Notes under the pieces: model-generated | Seen by the model: the letters and a program-made list of their open reading frames with translations, nothing else | What the model was told of the DNA's origin: nothing | Databases searched by the model: none | DNA from: Pseudomonas sp. | GTDB taxonomy: Bacteria; Pseudomonadota; Gammaproteobacteria; Pseudomonadales; Pseudomonadaceae | DNA: 64,000 nucleotides | Direction: 5' to 3' | Assembly (NCBI RefSeq): GCF_017744435.1 | Contig: NZ_JAGIBG010000001.1 | Span: 62,001 to 126,000 of the forward strand | Made by a program: the position numbers and the translations under genes | Shown: positions 1 to 8,575 of the stretch, piece by piece | Position numbering within the stretch: the first letter of the stretch is position 1 | Layout of the letters: each line of letters begins with the position of its first letter

Positions 1-192
1 GTCGGGGTCGAAGCGGATCTGGAACGAGGCGTTGGCCAGGCAGATGTCGAGCACGCCCTCCAGCGCCAGGCGCTCCACCGCACGGGTCACCGCCATGCCC
101 TTGAAGAAGGCCTCCAGCGACATGCTGTCGCTGACTTCGGCGAACAGGTGCTCGTCGGCACCGAAGCTGTAGCGGATGGGGGTACTGGCCAT
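1..192 (-). CDS. pxpB: 5-oxoprolinase subunit B (KipI/PxpB family), 5' part only
   Basis: Only the first 64 codons are inside the window; the gene continues past base 1. The reading begins MASTPIRYSFGADEHLF and continues with a VTRAVERLALEGV-like stretch, which fits the N-terminal part of the KipI/allophanate hydrolase subunit 1 family. PxpB works with PxpA and PxpC in ATP-dependent opening of 5-oxoproline (pyroglutamate) to glutamate in the cytoplasm. It lies 82 bp downstream of pxpA on the same strand, so the two are probably cotranscribed. GGAGCAG just upstream of the ATG is a usable ribosome binding site. The partner context makes the assignment fairly safe despite truncation. Confidence 0.8.
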   Translation of the reverse strand, partial: MASTPIRYSFGADEHLFAEVSDSMSLEAFFKGMAVTRAVERLALEGVLDICLANASFQIRFDPD

Positions 193-274
193 GTCTGCTC
201 CTTTTTTGGAATCTTTATCGAACGGCAGGCAAAACGGCAGGCCGTGGCGCCTTCGCGCCAGCAGCCCTCGAAAC

Positions 275-1033
275 TCAACGCGGTGCACGCACCTCAATGC
301 CGGCGGCGTCCAGTGCCGCACGGGTGGCCTCGACCAGGTCGAGCGCGCCCGGGGTGTCGCTGTGCAGGCAGATGGAATCGAACTCGATCGCCAGGTCCTG
401 GCCTTCCACCGTGCGTACCACGCCTTCCTGGCAAGCCCGCAGCACCCGCTCGGCCACCCGCTGCGGCTCGTAACCACGCACATGGCGGGTGAACACGATG
501 GAACCACTCAGATCGTACTCGCGGTCGGCGTAGAACTCGCGCACCACCGGCTGGCCGAGCTCCTGGGCTATGCGGCAGATCACCGAGCCGGGCATGCAAT
601 ACAGCAACAGCTCCGGTTCGATCACCCGCAGGTTCTCCACCAGCAGGCGCGCGGCCTCCTCGTCTCGGGCCAGGTGCATGTACAGCGCACCGTGGGGCTT
701 GATGTGCTGCAGCCGGACGCCCTGCGCCCGGGCAATCTCGCGCAGCGCGCCGAGCTGATAGAGGATGTCGTCGACCAGCTCCTGGGCCGGGGCATTGATG
801 TGGCGGCGGCCGAAGCCGACCAGGTCGCGGAAACCGGGGTGAGCCCCCACGCCCACACCCAGCGCCTTGGCCCGCTCGACGGTGCGGCGCATGGTGCCGG
901 GGTCGCCGGCATGGAAGCCAGTGGCGATGTTGGCCGAGCTGATGAAGGCCATCAGTTCGTGGTCGACGCCATCGCCGATGGTCCAGGGGCCGAAGCCTTC
1001 GCCCATGTCAGAGTTGAAATCCACTGCGCGCAT
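275..1033 (-). CDS. pxpA: 5-oxoprolinase subunit A (LamB/YcsF family)
   Basis: This 252-residue protein is a LamB/YcsF family member. It starts [17 protein letters not shown] and contains [11 protein letters not shown] and [17 protein letters not shown], the conserved blocks of PxpA. Its length is normal for the family. PxpA is the catalytic partner of PxpB/PxpC in converting 5-oxoproline to glutamate. The chosen ATG follows AGGAGA at good spacing; an in-frame start 17 codons upstream lacks this support and is not conserved in the family. It is the first gene of the leftward pxp operon and is divergent from the LysR gene at 1150, which is its likely regulator. Confidence 0.92.
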   Translation of the reverse strand: MRAVDFNSDMGEGFGPWTIGDGVDHELMAFISSANIATGFHAGDPGTMRRTVERAKALGVGVGAHPGFRDLVGFGRRHINAPAQELVDDILYQLGALREIARAQGVRLQHIKPHGALYMHLARDEEAARLLVENLRVIEPELLLYCMPGSVICRIAQELGQPVVREFYADREYDLSGSIVFTRHVRGYEPQRVAERVLRACQEGVVRTVEGQDLAIEFDSICLHSDTPGALDLVEATRAALDAAGIEVRAPR

Positions 1034-1149
1034 CGCTGTTCTCCTGGCTTGTGACGGCATGCAAGCCACGTTAGATTCTCCCAATCCCCTTGGGAAGATC
1101 TATAAACAGATAGGGTGTCTTCTGAAAATCAGATACCCAGGAGCCCACC
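1034..1149. promoter_or_regulatory. Divergent promoter region pxpA / LysR
   Basis: This 116-bp gap separates pxpA from the divergent LysR gene. It holds an ATCT-N6-AGAT inverted repeat at 1098-1111, followed by a further CAGATA copy near 1130. Short dyads with T and A ends like this are typical LysR recognition sites. No experimental support can be seen, and the exact -10 and -35 elements are not obvious. Confidence 0.45.
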
Positions 1150-2067
1150 GTGTCACTGACCCTGCGCCAGGTTCGCTACTTTGTCGCCACCGCCGAGATC
1201 GGCCAGATTTCCCAGGCGGCGATCCACCTCAACATTTCCCAGTCGGCGGTGACCACTGCGATCAAGGAACTGGAGGCGATGCTGGGGGTGCAACTGTTCC
1301 AGCGCTCGGCCCAGGGCATGAGCCTGACCGAGGCCGGCCGGCACTTCCTCAACCGCGCCTATGTGATCCTGCGCAGCGTCGACGATGCCCTGAACAGCCC
1401 GCTGCCCGATGTGCGCGCCAGCGGCCTGCTGCGCCTGGCGGCGAGCTACACGGTGATCGGCTACTTCCTGCCGCACCACCTGCAGCGCCTGGAGCACTGG
1501 CACCCGGACGTGACCCTGGAGGTGCATGAACAGGAGCGCAGCGCCATCGAGCAAGGGCTGCTGGAAGGCCGCTTCGACATGGCAGTGGTACTGACCGCTA
1601 ACCTCACCCACCCCGATATCGTCTCGGAAACCCTGTTCAACTCAGAGCGCCGGCTGTGGCTGCCCGGCCATCATCCCTTGTGCGAACGCTCGGCGGTGAG
1701 CCTGGCCGACGTGGCTCGGGAGCCGTACATCCTGCTTACCGTGGACGAGGCCGAACAGAGCGCCATGCGTTACTGGCAACAGGCCGGGCAACGGCCGAAC
1801 GTGCGGGTACGCACCAGCTCGGTGGAGGCCGTACGCAGCATGGTCGCCAACGGCAGCGGCGTGGCGATCCTCTCCGACCTGGTGCACCGCCCCTGGTCGC
1901 TGGAGGGCAAGCGCATCGAAACGCTGACCATCACTGACCCGGTGACGCCAATGAGCGTCGGCCTGGCCTGGCACCGCGAGCGCGCCTTCAGCCCGGCGAT
2001 GCAGGCACTGCGCACCTACTTCCATGATGCCTTCCTGGCACCGCAGCAACTCTCGGCCCGGCGCTAA
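1150..2067 (+). CDS. LysR-family transcriptional regulator (next to pxp operon)
   Basis: This 305-residue protein has an N-terminal winged helix-turn-helix (about residues 1-60, LRQVRYFVATAEIGQISQAA then NISQSAVTTAIKELE) and a LysR substrate-binding domain (about 90-295). The start is GTG, preceded by AGGAG seven bases upstream. It is divergently transcribed from pxpA, the classic arrangement in which a LysR protein controls the neighbouring operon and itself from a shared promoter. Its ligand is unknown; 5-oxoproline or a related compound is an inference from context. A head-to-head REP pair follows its stop codon. Confidence 0.9.
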   Translation: MSLTLRQVRYFVATAEIGQISQAAIHLNISQSAVTTAIKELEAMLGVQLFQRSAQGMSLTEAGRHFLNRAYVILRSVDDALNSPLPDVRASGLLRLAASYTVIGYFLPHHLQRLEHWHPDVTLEVHEQERSAIEQGLLEGRFDMAVVLTANLTHPDIVSETLFNSERRLWLPGHHPLCERSAVSLADVAREPYILLTVDEAEQSAMRYWQQAGQRPNVRVRTSSVEAVRSMVANGSGVAILSDLVHRPWSLEGKRIETLTITDPVTPMSVGLAWHRERAFSPAMQALRTYFHDAFLAPQQLSARR

Positions 2068-2132
2068 GTCCGTGCGCAAATACCGCGGGTGCGGCCTTGT
2101 GTCGCCAGGAAGATAGGAGACTGCAGGCCTGA

Positions 2133-2222
2133 CCTCTTCGCGGCTGAAGCCGCTCCCACAGGGTCATCACAATGCTCAAGTGCAGCGCTGTACCTGTGGG
2201 AGCGGCTTCAGCCGCGAAGAGG
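2133..2222. repeat. REP pair (head-to-head), copy 1
   Basis: Two inverted copies of a roughly 30-bp repetitive extragenic palindrome lie at 2133-2162 (CCTCTTCGCGGCTGAAGCCG and on) and 2193-2222 (CCTGTGGGAGCGGCTTCAGC and on), with a 30-bp spacer. The core is the well-known P. putida type REP. The pair sits between the convergent ends of the LysR gene and mhbM, where it could block read-through or stabilise both mRNA ends. Confidence 0.92.
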
Positions 2223-2234
2223 CCGGGCCTGGGA

Positions 2235-3428
2235 TCAGTGCTTCAGGCAGGTATCGACATTCCAGCCATACAACCATTGCACCGCATCCTGGAACTGCGC
2301 CTGCGAACGCCCTTCCCACAGCTGATTGCGCACCAGCCGCTCGACGCCCTTGGCATGGTACAGCCGGCCCATCTCCCGCGCCGACCACAACACCCGCGCC
2401 GTGCGTGGAATTCGGATCGACTCGTACAGGCGGAACGCCGCCTGCAGGTCATGCTCGCAGGCCTTCACCGCCTGCCCCAGCACCACCGCATCCTCCAGCG
2501 CCATGCAGGCACCCTGGGCCAGGTACTGGGTCATCGGGTGGGCGGCGTCGCCCAACAAGGTCGCACGGCCTTCGCCCCACTGCTCCACCGGGTCGCGGTC
2601 GGCGGTGGCCCAGCGGCGCCACGAGGTCGGGCGGTCGAGCATCTGCCGTGGGCGCTCATGGATGCCTTCGAAGTACGACAGCACTTCTTCCTTGCTGCCA
2701 TCGGTGACGCCCCACTGCTCCTCGTTGCGGCTGTGGAAAGTCACCACCAGGTTGTACTGCTGGCCGCCGCGCAACGGGTAATGCACCAGGTGGCAACGCG
2801 GTCCGGCCCACAGCATCGGGGCATTGACGCGCAGGTCCTCGGGCATGTTCTCGACGTCGACCACGGCGCGGTAGACCACGTGGCCGGTAACCCGCGCCGG
2901 GTCGCCGACCATGCGCTCGCGGATCACCGACTTGACGCCATCGCAGCCGATCACGGCATCAGCCTGGTAACGGTTGCCCTTGCTGTCGGTCAGGGTCACG
3001 CCGTGGTCGTCCATCTCCATGCCGGCAATGTGCGTGGAGGTCTGGAAGCGGATCAGCGGGTTCTCGCGCACCGCTTCGAGGATCGACAGGTGGATGTCGG
3101 CCCGGTGGATCACGCCATAGGGGTTGCCGAAGCGCTGGCGGAATCCCTCGCCCACTTCGATGCGCCCGACTTCGTGGGCATCGATGGCGTCCATCATGAT
3201 CAGGTGGTCGGTGAACACCGATCGGCTGCGTGCGGCGTTGCCAACGCCCAGGGCATCCAGCGCCGCGTAGGCGTTGGGGCCGAGCTGGATGCCGGCACCG
3301 ATCTCGCCGATGTGCTCGGCCTGTTCCAGCAGCAGCACCTGGATACCTTGCGCAGTCAGGGCCTGGGCAGCGGCGAGGCCGCCGATGCCACCACCGACGA
3401 TGATGATTTTTTGTTGTCTGGCAGTCAT
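2235..3428 (-). CDS. mhbM: 3-hydroxybenzoate 6-monooxygenase (FAD-dependent)
   Basis: This 397-residue flavoprotein hydroxylates 3-hydroxybenzoate to gentisate using NADH and oxygen. Visible motifs are the FAD-binding IIIVGGGIGGLAAA (about residues 8-21), IGCDGVKSVIRERMVG (the DG motif), GPRCHLVHYPLRGG, and RATLLGDAAHPMTQYLAQGA (the GD motif near residue 300). These match the 3HB 6-hydroxylase branch better than general salicylate hydroxylases, and all other gentisate-pathway genes are next to it. The ATG at 3428 places the Rossmann motif at the very N-terminus; longer in-frame starts run into mhbI and are rejected. It is the last gene of the leftward mhb operon, 37 bp after mhbI. Confidence 0.9.
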   Translation of the reverse strand: MTARQQKIIIVGGGIGGLAAAQALTAQGIQVLLLEQAEHIGEIGAGIQLGPNAYAALDALGVGNAARSRSVFTDHLIMMDAIDAHEVGRIEVGEGFRQRFGNPYGVIHRADIHLSILEAVRENPLIRFQTSTHIAGMEMDDHGVTLTDSKGNRYQADAVIGCDGVKSVIRERMVGDPARVTGHVVYRAVVDVENMPEDLRVNAPMLWAGPRCHLVHYPLRGGQQYNLVVTFHSRNEEQWGVTDGSKEEVLSYFEGIHERPRQMLDRPTSWRRWATADRDPVEQWGEGRATLLGDAAHPMTQYLAQGACMALEDAVVLGQAVKACEHDLQAAFRLYESIRIPRTARVLWSAREMGRLYHAKGVERLVRNQLWEGRSQAQFQDAVQWLYGWNVDTCLKH

Positions 3429-3465
3429 GGTTCGGGTCTCCGTGCAGGTGCGGGGCCTGCGTTTC

Positions 3466-4107
3466 TTATTGAATGAAATCGGGTTGGCGGCCGGGGGCAG
3501 CACGCTGGAAGGCCGACTGGGCCTGGCAGTGCTCGTACACGGCCATGACCCGTGGGTAGGCCTGCAGGTCGCAGCCCATGCGCTCGGCATTGGCTACCTG
3601 CGGCACCAGGCAGCAGTCGGCCAGGGTCGCCTGCGCACCGAAGCAGTACGGGCCAAAACCGTAGCGTTGCAGCAAGGCTTCGAGCGCGGCCAGGCCTTCG
3701 GCGACCCAGTAGGCGTACCAGCTGTCCTTGGCCTCGGCGCTGACCTTGAGCTCACGTTGCAGGTAGCCGAGCACGCGCACGTTGTTCAGCGGGTGGATGT
3801 CGCAGGCGATCAGTTGCGCGACCTCCAGCACCCGCGCCCGCAGCAGCGGTTCGCTGGGCAGCAGCGGCGCTTGGGGGTAGAGCGCGTCGAGGTAGTCGAT
3901 GATCGCCAGCGACTGGGTCAGGCTGACGCCATCGTCGCGCACCAGCACCGGCACGCCGCCGATCGGGCTGAGTTCACGGTGCTGTGCCTGGCGCTGTTCG
4001 CCAGCACGCAGGTTGACGCCGTGGTAGTCCACCTCCAGGCCCTTGAGCGCCAGGGCGATGCGCACCCGGTACGAGGTGGAGCTGTTGAAAAAGCTGTAAA
4101 GCTGCAT
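3466..4107 (-). CDS. mhbI: Maleylpyruvate isomerase (zeta-class GST type)
   Basis: This 213-residue protein has a thioredoxin-like N-terminal domain (MQLYSFFNSSTSYRVRIALA, then SPIGGVPVLVRDDG and LTQSLAIIDYLD) and an all-helical C-terminal domain, as in zeta-class glutathione transferases. The SSTSYRVR segment is the typical glutathione-binding loop. In the gentisate pathway it isomerises maleylpyruvate to fumarylpyruvate with glutathione. Length is standard. It lies 18 bp after mhbT and 37 bp before mhbM. Maleylacetoacetate isomerase of tyrosine catabolism is the closest alternative, but the neighbours favour maleylpyruvate. Confidence 0.9.
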   Translation of the reverse strand: MQLYSFFNSSTSYRVRIALALKGLEVDYHGVNLRAGEQRQAQHRELSPIGGVPVLVRDDGVSLTQSLAIIDYLDALYPQAPLLPSEPLLRARVLEVAQLIACDIHPLNNVRVLGYLQRELKVSAEAKDSWYAYWVAEGLAALEALLQRYGFGPYCFGAQATLADCCLVPQVANAERMGCDLQAYPRVMAVYEHCQAQSAFQRAAPGRQPDFIQ

Positions 4108-4125
4108 GGCAGTGGTCCTGCTCGA

Positions 4126-5472
4126 TCAGAGCGTGATGTGGGTATTGGCGGGCAGCGCGGCGGTCGGCCGCACGCCTTTGAAAAAAATCGCCGCCGCAGC
4201 CAGCACGGCCGGCAGCATCAGCACACCGAACAGCGCTTCGAAGGACAGCCCGGCATCCATCAGCCAGGCGCCGCCGAAGGTGCCGCACACCGAGCCGATG
4301 CGCCCTACCCCGTGCGCCCAGCTGACGCCGGTGGCGCGGCTGCTGGTGGGGTAGAAGGCGGCGGCCAGGGCGTTGGCACCAACTTGCGAGCCGCTGATGC
4401 AGAAGCCCATGCCGGCCACGCTCAGGCCCAACAGCAGGTAGTTGCCATGGCACTGGCCGATGGCGAACAGGCAGCCGGCGCCGCCGAGCAAGGCCAGCAC
4501 CAGCACGTGGTGCGCATCGAAGCGGTCCATGGCCGTGCCCAGGCACAGCGCGCCGAGGGTGCCACCGATCTGGAACAGCGCACTGACCAGCGCCGCCTGG
4601 CTCAGGCTCAGGCCGGTGTCCCTGACCAGCAGCGGCAGCCAGTTGGTCATGCCGTAGATGATCAGCAGGCTCATGAAGAACGCCAGCCACAGCGCCAGGG
4701 TGCCGCGGCGCAGGGGGGCCGCAAGAATCTGCCGCACCGGCGAATGGCCCTCGGTCACCTCATCGCTGCGCAGGCCCTGGCAACCCACCGGCAGTGCACC
4801 GATACGCTGCAGGATGGCCATTGCGTCACCTGGCCTGCGGCGTGCGAGAAAACGCACCGATTCGGGCAACGCCACCATCAGTACCGGCAGCAGTGCCAGC
4901 GGCAGCACGCCGCCCAGGGCCAGCACGCTACGCCAGCCGAACAGCGGCAACAGCTGTGCAGCCACCACCCCGCCCAGGGCCGAGCCGAGGGTGAAACCGC
5001 AGAACATGCCGGTGACCATCAGCGAACGGCGACGATGTGGGCAGTATTCGGAGGTCAGGGTGATGGCGTTGGGCATCGCTCCGCCCAGGCCCAGGCCGGT
5101 GAGCAGGCGCAGCAGCGCCAGGCTGTGCAGGTCCTGGGCAAAGGCGGCGGCCAGGCTGAATACGCCGAAACAGGCCACCGACCACAGCAGCACGCGTTTG
5201 CGGCCGAAGCGGTCGGCCAGTGGCCCGGCCATGAACGCGCCCAGCATCAGGCCGATCAGCGCGGCACCGAGCACCGGGCCGAGCTCGGCGGCGCCGATCT
5301 GCCAGTGTTCGCGCAGGGCCGGAGCGATGAAACCGATGGCGGCCGTGTCCAGGCCATCAATGGCCGTGACCAGGAAGCACAGCAGCAGGATGCGCCACTG
5401 GACGCGGGCAACCGGCTGGCTGTCGATGAAGGCTTGTACATCCACGGTGTTGTTGTTGTCGGTGGAAGACAT
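4126..5472 (-). CDS. mhbT: MFS aromatic acid:H+ symporter, 3-hydroxybenzoate transporter
   Basis: This 448-residue inner-membrane protein has about twelve hydrophobic segments. It carries the aromatic acid symporter (AAHS) signature near TM1 (AIDGLDTAAIGFIAPAL) and the loop 2-3 motif ADRFGRKRVLL. AAHS proteins import benzoate-type acids. The context of gentisate-pathway genes makes 3-hydroxybenzoate, or possibly gentisate, the probable substrate. The start MSSTDNNNTVDVQAFID is typical of this family; a 42-residue longer frame upstream is rejected because it has no family-like sequence. It lies 82 bp after mhbH and 18 bp before mhbI in the same operon. Confidence 0.88.
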   Translation of the reverse strand: MSSTDNNNTVDVQAFIDSQPVARVQWRILLLCFLVTAIDGLDTAAIGFIAPALREHWQIGAAELGPVLGAALIGLMLGAFMAGPLADRFGRKRVLLWSVACFGVFSLAAAFAQDLHSLALLRLLTGLGLGGAMPNAITLTSEYCPHRRRSLMVTGMFCGFTLGSALGGVVAAQLLPLFGWRSVLALGGVLPLALLPVLMVALPESVRFLARRRPGDAMAILQRIGALPVGCQGLRSDEVTEGHSPVRQILAAPLRRGTLALWLAFFMSLLIIYGMTNWLPLLVRDTGLSLSQAALVSALFQIGGTLGALCLGTAMDRFDAHHVLVLALLGGAGCLFAIGQCHGNYLLLGLSVAGMGFCISGSQVGANALAAAFYPTSSRATGVSWAHGVGRIGSVCGTFGGAWLMDAGLSFEALFGVLMLPAVLAAAAIFFKGVRPTAALPANTHITL

Positions 5473-5554
5473 GAGCGAAACCTCCGGGCCGGCGCACAGG
5501 CGCGGGCCACGTGTAAAACCGGGAGGAAGGGCCGGCCACGCCGGCCCAGGGCAA

Positions 5555-6253
5555 TCAGATGACGCGCACGTGCAGCTCGCCCAGGCCATCGACGCCACCG
5601 ACCATCAGCTCGCCGGCCACCACCGGGCCGACGCCTTCGGGGGTGCCGGTCATGATCAGGTCACCGGGCTGCAGCTCGAAGAAGCGCGACAGGTAGGCGA
5701 TGGTTTCCGGCACCGACCAGATCAGTTTGTCGATGTCGCTGCGCTGGCGGTCCTGGCCTTCGACCTGCAGCCAGATGGCCGCCTGGGCCGGGTGGCCGAC
5801 CTGGCTGGCCGGGTGCAGCGGGGCGATCGGCGCGGAGGCGTCGAAGGCCTTGCCGATTTCCCAGGGGCGGCCCATCTCGCGCATCTTCATCTGCAGGTCG
5901 CGGCGGGTCATGTCCAGGCCTACGGCGTAGCCGAACACGTGCTCGTTGGCCTGGGCCAGCGGGATGTCGCGGCCGCCTTTGCCGATGGCCGCGACCAGTT
6001 CGATCTCGTAGTGGTAGTTGCTGGTTTCGGCCGGGTACGGCAGTTCCAGGGTCTGGCCCTCGGCCACCGGGACCACGGCATCGGCCGGCTTGCAGAAGAA
6101 GAACGGCGGCTCGCGGTCCGGGTCGAAGCCCATTTCGCGAGCGTGGGCAGCGTAGTTGCGGCCCACGCAGTACACACGGCGCACCGGGAAGCGCTGGTCG
6201 CTGCCGGCAATCGGCAGGCTGGTGGTGGCGGCAGGTTCGAACAGGTAAGTCAT
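5555..6253 (-). CDS. mhbH: Fumarylpyruvate hydrolase (FAH family)
   Basis: This 232-residue enzyme belongs to the fumarylacetoacetate hydrolase family. Visible motifs are [30 protein letters not shown] (metal-binding acidic residues), [18 protein letters not shown] and [12 protein letters not shown]. It hydrolyses fumarylpyruvate to fumarate and pyruvate, the last gentisate-pathway step. Length fits the short NagK-like branch. The ATG at 6253 was chosen because the family starts close to the conserved block; upstream in-frame codons overlap mhbD. It lies 16 bp after mhbD. Confidence 0.9.
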   Translation of the reverse strand: MTYLFEPAATTSLPIAGSDQRFPVRRVYCVGRNYAAHAREMGFDPDREPPFFFCKPADAVVPVAEGQTLELPYPAETSNYHYEIELVAAIGKGGRDIPLAQANEHVFGYAVGLDMTRRDLQMKMREMGRPWEIGKAFDASAPIAPLHPASQVGHPAQAAIWLQVEGQDRQRSDIDKLIWSVPETIAYLSRFFELQPGDLIMTGTPEGVGPVVAGELMVGGVDGLGELHVRVI

Positions 6254-6269
6254 GGCAGAGGTCCTCGGA

Positions 6270-7325
6270 TCAATGGTGTTCGCGGGCTTCGCGCAGCAGC
6301 CCGAGGGCCTCCTGCACCGGCCGGTCGGAATAGCTGAACAGCACGCACGCGTCATCGGCCTGCAGGCTCAGCGGCGCCCAGCTCGGCACCACGAAGGTGT
6401 CCTTGGGCTCGAAGTGGAAGGTCTGCCCGCCGATGATGGCGCGGCCTCGGCCCTCGACCACCGAGTACACGGTGGCGTCGGTACAACGTGCGGTCTTGCC
6501 GACGAAGCCCCGTGGCAGCAGTTGCATGCAGGTGCCGATGGTCGGCATGGCCCAGCCGCCGGTGGCCGGGTTGACGTAGCGCAGCTTGACGCCGTCCCAG
6601 GCATCCACCTCGCCCTGGCGCTCGAGGGTGGCCAGCGCTTCGCGGGTTCGGGCGTAGGGGTAGCTGAAGATCGGCGACGTGCCGTCGTGCACTTCGTGGC
6701 GCACGGGCAGCATGTTGGCGCCATAGCGGGCCAGGCTGTTGCCCTCCTGGCGGCTGACCGGCTGCACGGCTTCGGGGTAGTTCTCGGCGAAACCGGCGCC
6801 GTAGAAACGCACGGTGGGGATATCCAGGCCGTCGAGCCAGATCACCGGCTCACCGCCTTCGGCTTCGCTCGGGTTGCCGTGGTCGTGCCAGGTCCAGGAC
6901 GGGGTGATGATGAAGTCGCCCGGGTGCATGGTGGTGCGCTCGCCGTCCACGGCGGTATAGGCGCCCTTGCCTTCGACCACGAAGCGCAGCGCCGACTGGC
7001 TGTGGCGGTGGCTGGGGGCGATTTCGCCCGGCAGGATCAGTTGCAGGCCGGCGTACAGGCTCGGGGTGATCGAAGCCTGGCCACGGATACCCGGGTTCTC
7101 CAGCACCAGCACCCGGCGCACGGCTTCTTCGGCACTGATCAGCTGGCCGGCTTCCATCAGGTACGGGCGCACCTCGCTGAAGCGCCAGAGTGCCGGTACG
7201 CAGGGTGTTGTGGGCTGGGGCGGCACCAGATTGTGCAGCTGTTCCCACAGCGGGAACAAAGCCTGGCTGTCGATGCGTTGATAGAACTCGGCGCGGGCTG
7301 TGCCGATGTTGTCGTTGTTATTCAT
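6270..7325 (-). CDS. mhbD: Gentisate 1,2-dioxygenase (bicupin)
   Basis: This 351-residue cytoplasmic bicupin cleaves the gentisate ring to maleylpyruvate with Fe(II) and oxygen. The N-terminal cupin carries [19 protein letters not shown], which supplies the two metal-ligand histidines, then [19 protein letters not shown] for the third. The second cupin covers roughly residues 250-340 ([17 protein letters not shown]). Length is normal. It is the first gene of the leftward mhb operon and is divergent from mhbR, so the 141-bp gap between them should hold the regulated promoter. Confidence 0.93.
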   Translation of the reverse strand: MNNNDNIGTARAEFYQRIDSQALFPLWEQLHNLVPPQPTTPCVPALWRFSEVRPYLMEAGQLISAEEAVRRVLVLENPGIRGQASITPSLYAGLQLILPGEIAPSHRHSQSALRFVVEGKGAYTAVDGERTTMHPGDFIITPSWTWHDHGNPSEAEGGEPVIWLDGLDIPTVRFYGAGFAENYPEAVQPVSRQEGNSLARYGANMLPVRHEVHDGTSPIFSYPYARTREALATLERQGEVDAWDGVKLRYVNPATGGWAMPTIGTCMQLLPRGFVGKTARCTDATVYSVVEGRGRAIIGGQTFHFEPKDTFVVPSWAPLSLQADDACVLFSYSDRPVQEALGLLREAREHH

Positions 7326-7426
7326 CGCTTCACCTGTGGTGGGCTGTGAAGGGGCTCATGGCAGTGGCAGCGCCCCCGTGTCGAGTCGATTAAACGCCCG
7401 CTCGACATACAAAAAAAATGATATTT

Positions 7427-7444
7427 TCGTATGCAGCCATACGA
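7427..7444. promoter_or_regulatory. Inverted repeat in mhbD/mhbR promoter region, probable LysR box
   Basis: TCGTATG-N4-CATACGA is a perfect 7-bp dyad in the intergenic region between mhbD and mhbR. It fits the T-N11-A pattern of LysR recognition sites and probably binds MhbR. It contains the upstream in-frame ATG at 7431, which argues that mhbR begins at 7467 instead. Confidence 0.6.
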
Positions 7445-7466
7445 TAAAGATGATGGGAGATTCGCC

Positions 7467-8393
7467 ATGCACTGGACCCGCCGCCTGCGCCCACGCCACC
7501 TGCAACTGCTGGTGACGCTGGCCGAAACCGGCAACCTCAGCGACACCGCGCGGCAGGCCTACACCACCCAGCCAGGGCTGTCGAAGTTCCTCAAGGAGCT
7601 CGAAGAAGACGCCGGCGCCCTGCTCTTCGAGCGCCACGCCCGCGGCTTGCGGCCGACCGCCGAAGGCACCCTGCTGGTCAACCACGCGCGGCGCATCCTC
7701 AGTGAGATGGAACGGGCGCAGAGCAACCTGGATGCCCTGCGCGAAGGCAACACGCCGAACGTGGCTATCGGCACTTCACCGGCCTCGGCGCCGAGCCTGG
7801 TGCCGGATGCCATCCTGTACTTCCTGGAAAAGCACCCGAAAGCACAGGTATCACTGCAGGAAAACACCATGAACGTGCTGCTCGAACGCCTGCAGCTGGG
7901 CCAGCTGGACGTAGTGGTCGGGCGCGTCGACAACTACCAGCCGAGCCAGGCGCTGCACAGCGAAATGCTGTTTCGCGAGCCGATGCAGGTGGTCGCCCGC
8001 CCCGACCACCCGCTGGCCGAGCGCAAAGGCCTGGGCTGGGACGACCTGTACCAGTACGACTGGCTGCTGTGGCCACCGGCCACGCCGATCCGCAACCGCC
8101 TAGATACCGCCCTGAGCAACGCCGGGCGCAAGCCGCTGCCGTGCCGGATCGAATCGTCTTCGCTGATGGCCAACCTGTGGTTGATGCAGAACAGCGACAT
8201 GCTGTCGGTCGCCTCCGGGCGGGTGGCCGAGCATTTTCATGGGCGCGGGTTGCTGCGCCGGCTGGACTTCGAGCTGGAGGCGGAAGGCTCGATCGGCATG
8301 TGCTGGCGCGATGAGCCGCATATCGAGGAGGCGGTGCTGGATTTGCTGGAGAGTTTGCGCGAGGCGGCCCGCAAGCCCATTCGCAAGCCTTGA
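7467..8393 (+). CDS. mhbR: LysR-family regulator of the 3-hydroxybenzoate cluster
   Basis: This 308-residue LysR protein has a helix-turn-helix in residues 5-65 ([37 protein letters not shown]) and a substrate-binding domain after about residue 90. The start at 7467 follows GGGAGA at six bases. An earlier ATG at 7431 lies inside the probable operator and lacks a Shine-Dalgarno sequence. It is divergent from mhbD, so activation of the mhb operon by 3-hydroxybenzoate or gentisate is the natural inference. A REP pair follows directly after the stop codon. Confidence 0.87.
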   Translation: MHWTRRLRPRHLQLLVTLAETGNLSDTARQAYTTQPGLSKFLKELEEDAGALLFERHARGLRPTAEGTLLVNHARRILSEMERAQSNLDALREGNTPNVAIGTSPASAPSLVPDAILYFLEKHPKAQVSLQENTMNVLLERLQLGQLDVVVGRVDNYQPSQALHSEMLFREPMQVVARPDHPLAERKGLGWDDLYQYDWLLWPPATPIRNRLDTALSNAGRKPLPCRIESSSLMANLWLMQNSDMLSVASGRVAEHFHGRGLLRRLDFELEAEGSIGMCWRDEPHIEEAVLDLLESLREAARKPIRKP

Positions 8394-8402
8394 TCAGTGT
8401 TG

Positions 8403-8494
8403 GCTTCTTCGCGGGCTTGCCCGCTCCCACAGGGATCTCACCAGCCTTGAGTTTTGTAGAGTACCTGTGGGAGCGGGCGTGCCCGCGAAGAAGC
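8403..8494. repeat. REP pair (head-to-head), copy 2
   Basis: Inverted copies lie at 8403-8432 (GCTTCTTCGCGGGCTTGCCC and on) and 8464-8494 (CCTGTGGGAGCGGGCGTGCC and on), with a 31-bp spacer. The stem loop differs from copy 1 (GGGCTTGCCC in place of GGCTGAAGCC). It separates mhbR from the treS-like gene. Confidence 0.92.
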
Positions 8495-8575
8495 CACCGC
8501 TATTCTCAAGCCGAACGATCCGCCCGGCATGCCGTCATAACTTGGGCCGGTGCCGCCACGCAAAGAGGACGCGAA

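Noticed and set aside
2133..2222. REP pair as a simple terminator
   Set aside because: Long stems but no T-run; copies elsewhere share the same core, so they are REP elements first.
3274..5562. Long plus-strand frame across mhbM, mhbI and mhbT
   Set aside because: Low-complexity Gln/Ala/His-rich shadow of three recognised genes.
7431..7466. Upstream start for mhbR
   Set aside because: The ATG lies inside the operator-like dyad and has no Shine-Dalgarno; ATG 7467 has GGGAGA.
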